A stretch of DNA of 8,664 nucleotides, taken from a bacterium (GTDB lineage Bacteria > Patescibacteriota > Minisyncoccia > Phycocordibacterales > Phycocordibacteraceae). The notes under the pieces are model-generated. The model was not told the origin of the DNA and did not search any database. It was given only the letters and a program-made list of their open reading frames with translations. The stretch is taken from positions 1 through 8,664 of the forward strand of contig JAJXVW010000018.1 in the NCBI GenBank assembly GCA_021781935.1. Direction: 5' to 3'. The position numbers and the translations under genes were made by a program. Below are positions 5,018-8,664 of this stretch, in pieces (position 1 is the first letter of the stretch; each line of letters starts with the position of its first letter).

Positions 5018-5029
5018 CATTGCTTAATC

Positions 5030-5356
5030 ATGGCGCGCTCACTCAAGAAAGGACCCTTTGTGGACGTAAAGCTCCTCAAGAAGGTCGAAGGGAAGAAACC
5101 CTCCGAGGCGGGGGTCATTAAGACGTGGGCTCGCCGCAGTCAGATAAGCCCCGAGATGATCGGCTTCACGTTCGGCGTTCATAACGGACGACAGCATACG
5201 GACGTGCTCGTGGTCGAAGAGATGGTGGGCCATCGCCTCGGCGAGTTCTCCCCGACGAAGAAATTCGTCCGTCATGGCGGCAAGATGCAGAAGGAGCTTG
5301 AGCAGAAGCGCCAGGAATCGGAAGTCGCCGCCGCCAAGGCCGCGAAAGCTAAGTAA
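5030..5356 (+). CDS. rpsS: Small-subunit ribosomal protein S19 (uS19)
   Basis: S19 lies in the head of the 30S subunit, in complex with S13. The 108-residue product begins with the family's exact opening MARSLKKGPFVD, which fixes the start at 5030. A TTG at 4991 in the same frame lies upstream of the predicted transcription start and is rejected. Conserved parts follow: IKTWARRSQISPEMIGFTF (30-48), HNGRQH (51-56) and MVGHRLGEFSPTKKF (65-79). It is longer than E. coli S19 (92) because of a Glu/Lys/Ala-rich C-terminal tail of about 25 residues that looks helical. No Shine-Dalgarno precedes the ATG (TTAATC-ATG). It opens the second ribosomal block, and rplV follows after five bases. Confidence 0.97.
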   Translation: MARSLKKGPFVDVKLLKKVEGKKPSEAGVIKTWARRSQISPEMIGFTFGVHNGRQHTDVLVVEEMVGHRLGEFSPTKKFVRHGGKMQKELEQKRQESEVAAAKAAKAK

Positions 5357-5361
5357 TCGCC

Positions 5362-5682
5362 ATGGCTACCGCGAAGCTTGAGAGCCACAATCAGTCTGAA
5401 CGCAAGGTCCGCCTCGTGGCGAACCTTGTGAAGGGCAAGAAGGTGCCGGCGGCGCTTGAGGCGCTCACGTTCCTTCCGAAGCGCGCTGCGCTTCCGGTGA
5501 AGAAGCTCATCGAGAGCGCGGCAGCGAGCGCGAAGCTCGAAGGCGCGGATCCGGAGACGCTTGTCGTCAAGAACGTCATCGTCGAGAACGGCGGGTACAT
5601 CGCGCGCTACATGCCGCGCGCGTTCGGCCGGGCGAGCATGATCCGCCGTCGCAAGAGCCGCATAAAGGTCGAGCTCGGCTAA
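5362..5682 (+). CDS. rplV: Large-subunit ribosomal protein L22 (uL22)
   Basis: L22 contacts all 23S rRNA domains and lines the exit tunnel with a beta-hairpin. The 106-residue product shows SERKVRLVANLVKGKKVPAA (12-31), ALTFLPKRAALPVKKLIESA (34-53), and the beta-hairpin and C-terminal strand YMPRAFGRASMIRRRKSRIK (83-102). Length is close to E. coli (110). The hairpin tip RAFGRASMIRRR keeps the basic character that faces the tunnel. The start context is GCC-ATGG without a Shine-Dalgarno, five bases after rpsS. Confidence 0.96.
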   Translation: MATAKLESHNQSERKVRLVANLVKGKKVPAALEALTFLPKRAALPVKKLIESAAASAKLEGADPETLVVKNVIVENGGYIARYMPRAFGRASMIRRRKSRIKVELG

Positions 5683-5698
5683 TTTCCATAGATTCACC

Positions 5699-6403
5699 AT
5701 GACCCACACCGTACATCCCTACGCGCACCGTCTCGGCATCATCCGCGACTGGAAGAGCCGGTGGTTCGCTGCCGATAAAAAGAGCTTCCGCGAGAACCTC
5801 AAGACCGACGAGGCGGTTCGCGCATTCCTCAAGAAGCGCCTCCGCGGCACGCACACGAGCAATGTCGAGATCGAGCGCACGAACACCGAGCTGCGCATCA
5901 CCGTCTCGACCGCGCGCCCTGGCCTCGTTATCGGCCGCTCCGGCGAGAATGCCACGAAGCTCCGCACGGAGCTCGGGAAGCTCGTGAAGAGGGTCGCGCC
6001 GAACGATCGCCGCTCTCTCAAGCTCGATATCGTCGAAGTGCGCCAGCCGGAGACCGACGCGGCCGTCGTCGCCTACATGGTCGCTGAAGGACTCGAGAAG
6101 CGCATGCCGTTTCGCCGCGTGCTTAAGCAGACGGTCGAGAAGGTCATCGCCGCCCGCGAGGTCGAGGGCGTACGCGTCACCATCTCGGGCCGCTTGGGCG
6201 GCGCAGAGATGAGCCGCAAGGAAGAGATTAAGAAGGGGCGCATCCCGCTCCAGACCTTCCGCGCTGATATCGACTTCGCGCACGAAGAAGCGTATCTCCC
6301 GTACGGCGTGATCGGCATCAAGGTATGGATCTACCGCGGCAATATCTACCAGGATAAGAGGGGTCCGGCTCGGCTTCCGGATCAGGCGCCGGTGCGCGGA
6401 TAA
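5699..6403 (+). CDS. rpsC: Small-subunit ribosomal protein S3 (uS3)
   Basis: S3 forms part of the mRNA entry channel, where with S4 and S5 it contributes to helicase activity. The 234-residue product (E. coli 233) starts with VHPYAHRLGIIRDWKSRWFA. It has a type-2 KH domain with the GxxG loop GRSG at 79-82 within PGLVIGRSGENATKLR. The C-terminal signature is GRLGGAEMSRKEEIKKGRIP (164-183), LQTFRADIDFAHEEAYLPYG (184-203) and VIGIKVWIYRG. The tail past residue 214 is short and basic. It lies 16 bases after rplV with ACC-ATG as start context and no Shine-Dalgarno. Confidence 0.98.
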   Translation: MTHTVHPYAHRLGIIRDWKSRWFAADKKSFRENLKTDEAVRAFLKKRLRGTHTSNVEIERTNTELRITVSTARPGLVIGRSGENATKLRTELGKLVKRVAPNDRRSLKLDIVEVRQPETDAAVVAYMVAEGLEKRMPFRRVLKQTVEKVIAAREVEGVRVTISGRLGGAEMSRKEEIKKGRIPLQTFRADIDFAHEEAYLPYGVIGIKVWIYRGNIYQDKRGPARLPDQAPVRG

Positions 6404-6413
6404 CGACACGCCT

Positions 6414-6833
6414 ATGCTGTTTCCGAAAAAGGTAAAGCATCGCAAGTGGCAGACAGGACGCAAGAGCGAACAGCGCCTTGCGCGCCCTGACACGCGCGGC
6501 ACGAATATCGCGTTCGGCTCGTTCGCGCTTAAAGCGACCTCCGCGTCCCGCCTCACGTCTAACCAGATTGAAGCGGCGCGTAAGGTGCTCACTCGCTCCA
6601 CTGCGAAAACCGGCAAGCTCTGGATCCGCGTTTTCCCGGACCGTCCCATAACGGGGAAGCCGGCGGAAGTGGGCATGGGTAGCGGTAAGGGCGATCCGAA
6701 GCACTACGTATTTGAGGTCCGTCCGGGGCGGATACTCTTCGAGCTCGACGGCATGCCCGAAGACGTCGCCCGCGCCGCGTTGCGCGGCGCGGGGATGAAG
6801 CTCCCCATGAAGACGGTCGTCGTTGCCCGTTAA
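6414..6833 (+). CDS. rplP: Large-subunit ribosomal protein L16 (uL16)
   Basis: L16 is a late-assembling protein beside the A-site tRNA and the peptidyl-transferase centre. The 139-residue product (E. coli 136) has MLFPKKVKHRKWQTGR, FGSFALKAT, QIEAARKVLTRSTAKTGKLW (51-70), IRVFPDRPITGKP, and PGRILFELDG to the end KLPMKTVVVAR. The conserved segment usually reading VRMGKGKG is VGMGSGKG here (86-93). The arginine that E. coli hydroxylates (Arg81) is therefore glycine 87, encoded by GGC, and the following lysine is serine. The start lies 10 bases after rpsC with CCT-ATG and no Shine-Dalgarno. Identity is certain; the substitution is worth comparing with relatives. Confidence 0.97.
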   Translation: MLFPKKVKHRKWQTGRKSEQRLARPDTRGTNIAFGSFALKATSASRLTSNQIEAARKVLTRSTAKTGKLWIRVFPDRPITGKPAEVGMGSGKGDPKHYVFEVRPGRILFELDGMPEDVARAALRGAGMKLPMKTVVVAR

Positions 6834-6843
6834 TCGCATACCT

Positions 6844-7041
6844 ATGGCAAAGAAAGAGGACATGACGAAGAAGACCGATCAGGAGCTTGCGAAGCTTTTG
6901 AGCGATACGCGTGCCGCGATTCGAACGGAACGTTTCGCCGCAGCCGGCGCCCGCCCGAAAGATCCGAACGGGGCGCGCAAGCTCCGCACGATGATCGCTC
7001 GCGTCCTCACCGAAAAGCGCAAACGCGAGCTCGCCAAATAA
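6844..7041 (+). CDS. rpmC: Large-subunit ribosomal protein L29 (uL29)
   Basis: L29 is a small two-helix protein next to L23 at the tunnel exit. The 65-residue product has a first helix around KTDQELAKLLSDTRAAIRTE and a second around NGARKLRTMIARVLTEKRKR. The conserved R.RF/A pattern and the IARVLTEK end are typical. I chose the ATG at 6844 (context CCT-ATG, 10 bases after rplP). A start at 6823 would lie inside rplP, and 6862 is a possible shorter start. The length matches the family (E. coli 63). The segment between the helices carries an Ala/Gly/Pro-rich stretch (AAAGARPKDP). Confidence 0.93.
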   Translation: MAKKEDMTKKTDQELAKLLSDTRAAIRTERFAAAGARPKDPNGARKLRTMIARVLTEKRKRELAK

Positions 7042-7048
7042 CATCACC

Positions 7049-7291
7049 ATGGAAACCAAGACCTCCCGCCCCCAAGAGTTCACCGGCACCGTCGTGAAGA
7101 CGGCTATGAAGGACACCGCCACGGTGCGCGTGGACCGTTACGTGAAGCATCCGAAATATAAGAAGTACCGCACGCTCTCGAAGAAGTACCTCGTGCATGA
7201 TCCCGGCAATACCGTCGAGGTAGGCGAGGTCGTAACCATCATCGGAGTGAAACCCATCTCGAAGATGAAGCGTTTCGCGATTAAGAAATAG
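7049..7291 (+). CDS. rpsQ: Small-subunit ribosomal protein S17 (uS17)
   Basis: S17 is a primary 16S rRNA-binding OB-fold protein in the body of the 30S subunit. The 80-residue product (E. coli 84) has FTGTVVKTAMKDTATVRVDR (11-30), HPKYKKYRTLSKKYLVHDPG (34-53), and VGEVVTIIGVKPISKMKRF. The usual GKVVSDKMDKTIVV start of the fold is recognisable, although the second D-K-T is K-D-T here. It lies seven bases after rpmC, with ACC-ATGG context and no Shine-Dalgarno. Confidence 0.96.
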   Translation: METKTSRPQEFTGTVVKTAMKDTATVRVDRYVKHPKYKKYRTLSKKYLVHDPGNTVEVGEVVTIIGVKPISKMKRFAIKK

Positions 7292-7295
7292 GCGT

Positions 7296-7673
7296 ATGTT
7301 GCAGCCCCAGTCCATCGTTACCGTCGCAGACAATTCAGGCGCAAAGATTGCGCGCATCTTCAAGGTGCTCGGCGGCAGCAAGCGCCGCTACGCGCGCATC
7401 GGCGATACGGTCATCGTATCGGTTCAAACGGCTGAACCGCGCAAGCCGGTGAAGAAGAAGGATGTCGTGAAAGCGGTAGTCGTGCGCCAGGCGCAGCCGT
7501 TCCGCCGCAAGGACGGTTCCTACATCCGTTTCGATGAGAACGCGGTCGTGCTTATCGAGAAGCAGGGCAAGGAGATGGGACCGAAGGGCAATCGCGTGTT
7601 CGGCCCGGTACCGCGCGAGCTTTCCGAGCGCGGCTGGGCGGCGATTTCTTCAATCGCTCCCGAAGTCGTCTAA
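7296..7673 (+). CDS. rplN: Large-subunit ribosomal protein L14 (uL14)
   Basis: L14 sits at the subunit interface, where it forms a bridge with 16S rRNA and is the binding site of the silencing factor RsfS. The 125-residue product (E. coli 123) is highly conserved: VTVADNSGAKIARIFKVLGG (8-27), the signature AVVVRQAQPFRRKDGSYIRF (60-79) continued by DENAVVLI, and FGPVPREL near the end before SSIAPEVV. Asparagine replaces the usual threonine in the GTRIFGP motif (GNRVFGP). The start is four bases after rpsQ, in GGCGT-ATG context with no Shine-Dalgarno. Confidence 0.97.
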   Translation: MLQPQSIVTVADNSGAKIARIFKVLGGSKRRYARIGDTVIVSVQTAEPRKPVKKKDVVKAVVVRQAQPFRRKDGSYIRFDENAVVLIEKQGKEMGPKGNRVFGPVPRELSERGWAAISSIAPEVV

Positions 7674-7684
7674 TGAAATCGCGT

Positions 7685-7897
7685 ATGCACGTAAAGAAAG
7701 GAGACAAGGTAAAGGTACTCACCGGCAAGGATAAGGGTAAGACGGGGGTAATCCTCCGCGCGCTGCCGAAGGAGGGCAAGGTCGTCATCGAAGGCGTCGC
7801 CCTCGCGAAGCGCAGCCATAAAGGACGCTACGGAGAGGTCGGCCGCGTCGTCGAGCGCCCGATGCCTATCGATGCGAGCAATGTCGCCAAGGCGTAA
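7685..7897 (+). CDS. rplX: Large-subunit ribosomal protein L24 (uL24), short form
   Basis: L24 starts 50S assembly and lies at the tunnel exit. The 70-residue product contains the KOW domain MHVKKGDKVKVLTGKDKGKT, then VVIEGVALAKRSHKG. It is shorter than E. coli L24 (104): the C-terminal part after the PMPIDASNV segment is missing. The start is ambiguous. An ATG at 7673 overlaps the rplN stop (TAATG) and would add MKSR, while 7685 gives the family's usual opening. I chose 7685 because its context CGT-ATG also precedes rplB, rplN and rplE. No Shine-Dalgarno is seen for either start. Confidence 0.93.
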   Translation: MHVKKGDKVKVLTGKDKGKTGVILRALPKEGKVVIEGVALAKRSHKGRYGEVGRVVERPMPIDASNVAKA

Positions 7898-7907
7898 CCG
7901 TTTTCGT

Positions 7908-8462
7908 ATGACTATCACCAAAGAAAAGCAGCAGACCGCCTACGATGCTCTCTCGGAACGTTTCGGCTTCACGAGCGCGATGCAGGCACCGCGCATTGAG
8001 AAGGTCGTCGTCTCCACCGGCGTTGGGAAGAAGCGCGATGCGAAGACCATCGAGCTCATCGAGAATCGCCTCGCGAAGATAACGGGCCAGAAGGCGGTAC
8101 CGCGCGCCGCGCGCATGTCGATCGCCTCGTTCAAGGTCCGCGAGGGCGACACGGTGGGCCTCCAGGTATCGCTCCGCGGCGCACGCATGTATGACTTCCT
8201 CGATAAGCTGATCCACGTTGCCCTCCCGCGCACTCGCGATTTCCGCGGCCTTTCAAGGAAGGCGGTCGACGGGATGGGAAATCTCACTATCGGCATAAAG
8301 GAGCACACCATTTTCCCGGAGACCTCCGATGAGGATGTGAAGGATGTGTTCGGACTTGCGATCACGATCGTGACCAACTGTAAGGATCGAGCGGAAGCGG
8401 AAGCCTTCTTCAGCCACCTCGGAATGCCGTTCAAGAAAGAAGAGGAGACGAAGCGCCGATAA
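7908..8462 (+). CDS. rplE: Large-subunit ribosomal protein L5 (uL5)
   Basis: L5 binds 5S rRNA and the P-site tRNA in the central protuberance. The 184-residue product (E. coli 179) has APRIEKVVVSTGVGK (27-41), TGQKAVPRAARMSIASFKVR (59-78), the LRGARMYDFLDKLI helix, and RDFRGLSRKAVDGMGNLTIG (110-129) running into KEHTIFPE. The end, VFGLAITIVTNCKDRAEAEA followed by FFSHLGMPF, is typical. I chose the ATG at 7908 (TTTTCGT-ATG), 10 bases after rplX. The in-frame ATG at 7872 lies inside rplX. It is the last gene of the block; in most bacteria rpsN/rpsZ and rpsH would follow, but a terminator does here. Confidence 0.97.
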   Translation: MTITKEKQQTAYDALSERFGFTSAMQAPRIEKVVVSTGVGKKRDAKTIELIENRLAKITGQKAVPRAARMSIASFKVREGDTVGLQVSLRGARMYDFLDKLIHVALPRTRDFRGLSRKAVDGMGNLTIGIKEHTIFPETSDEDVKDVFGLAITIVTNCKDRAEAEAFFSHLGMPFKKEEETKRR

Positions 8463-8481
8463 GCGCGCTCGATTCCCACAA

Positions 8482-8514
8482 AGCGCGGCGGCCATTGGCC
8501 GCCGCGTTCGTTTC
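8482..8514 (+). terminator. Terminator after rplE
   Basis: CGCGGCGGCC (8484-8493) pairs perfectly with GGCCGCCGCG (8497-8506) around ATT. An outer G-T and an A-T pair extend it to 8482-8508. A modest T-rich stretch follows (TTCGTTTC). It begins 20 bases after the rplE stop and marks the end of this operon. Confidence 0.75.
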
Positions 8515-8664
8515 GGCGCGCTCACTCTCGGTTCGCAAATTCCGGCAGTGGCTTTCTTCGAAACCACACTCGGATTTTAATAATCGCTTCACTCATTTAA
8601 AATCTCGGCGCAGCCTCCCTTCGGCGCCGAAATTGCCGTTCTGCTTCGCCTTCGAGAGTCTCAA
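8509..8664. other. Noncoding stretch with nested inverted repeats, possible structured RNA or leader of the next operon
   Basis: No ORF is credible in these 156 bases. They contain several perfect or near-perfect inverted repeats. ACTCTCG (8524-8530) pairs with CGAGAGT (8653-8659), and CGGCAGT (8543-8549) pairs with ATTGCCG (8632-8638) with one G-T. GTGG-c-TTTC (8548-8556) pairs with GAAACCAC (8560-8567), sharing two bases with the previous stem. GATTTTAA (8573-8580) pairs with TTAAAATC (8597-8604), and TCGGCGC (8605-8611) pairs with GCGCCGA (8624-8630). These nest like a multi-branched RNA closed by the first stem. TTTCGGCGC (8511-8519) offers an alternative 9-bp partner for GCGCCGAAA (8624-8632). 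TAAAAT (8598-8603) might instead be a -10 box. The window ends here. Confidence 0.3.

Noticed and set aside
4991..5029. Upstream TTG start for rpsS
   Set aside because: It overlaps the -10 box and precedes the predicted transcription start; the L-free family opening MARSLKKGPFVD begins at 5030.
5576..6863. Long minus-strand ORFs (366 and 181 residues) opposite rplV, rpsC and rplP
   Set aside because: Antisense shadows of certain ribosomal genes with no start signal and no recognisable domain.
1..8664. CRISPR arrays, insertion sequences, integrase genes or tRNA-linked attachment sites
   Set aside because: No regularly spaced repeats, transposase or integrase motifs, or tRNA genes were seen on either strand.

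Overview
The window is a GC-rich piece of bacterial chromosome dominated by ribosomal-protein genes. It carries 13 of them, all on the + strand, in the order rplC-rplD-rplW-rplB, then rpsS-rplV-rpsC-rplP-rpmC-rpsQ-rplN-rplX-rplE. Several traits suggest a Candidate Phyla Radiation (Patescibacteria, perhaps Parcubacteria-like) genome: shortened or divergent ribosomal proteins, no recognisable Shine-Dalgarno sequence before any ribosomal-protein start, and S10/spc clusters cut into pieces. This assignment is an inference from style, not from a marker comparison.

Layout. Positions 2-504 hold the 3' end of a membrane sugar transferase whose last ~20 codons lie in the -1 frame, followed by a strong intrinsic terminator (509-546). 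Positions 558-766 contain no credible ORF but have a good promoter, many inverted repeats and a second intrinsic terminator, so I propose an uncharacterised small RNA. A promoter with an extended -10 box (773-801), flanked by a 7-bp dyad, then drives an unrecognised 157-residue protein (828-1301) that ends at a hairpin (1313-1343). A leader with competing hairpins (1376-1433) precedes rplC. The first ribosomal block (1460-4036) ends at a near-symmetrical terminator (4051-4088).

The usual rplB-rpsS junction is interrupted by an opposite-strand gene (4138-4929) for a membrane-anchored DUF3298/RsiV-PdaC-like extracytoplasmic protein. Its promoter region is divergent with a separate promoter (TTGACG-17-TATCTT) that restarts the cluster at rpsS. 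The second block runs tightly packed to rplE (stop at 8462) and ends at a terminator (8482-8508). The next usual spc genes (rpsN/rpsZ, rpsH, rplF) do not follow within the window. The last ~150 bases are noncoding and rich in nested inverted repeats.

The ribosomal proteins build the core of both subunits: L2, L3, L4, L14 and L16 around the peptidyl-transferase centre, L22, L23, L24 and L29 at the exit tunnel, L5 in the central protuberance, S3 and S19 in the head, and S17 in the body. The most interesting points are the candidate RNA gene, the frameshift at an A6T slippery site, the structured regions before rplC and after rplE, the uniformly SD-less starts, the insertion of a surface-protein gene into the ribosomal cluster, and an Arg-to-Gly change at the L16 hydroxylation site.
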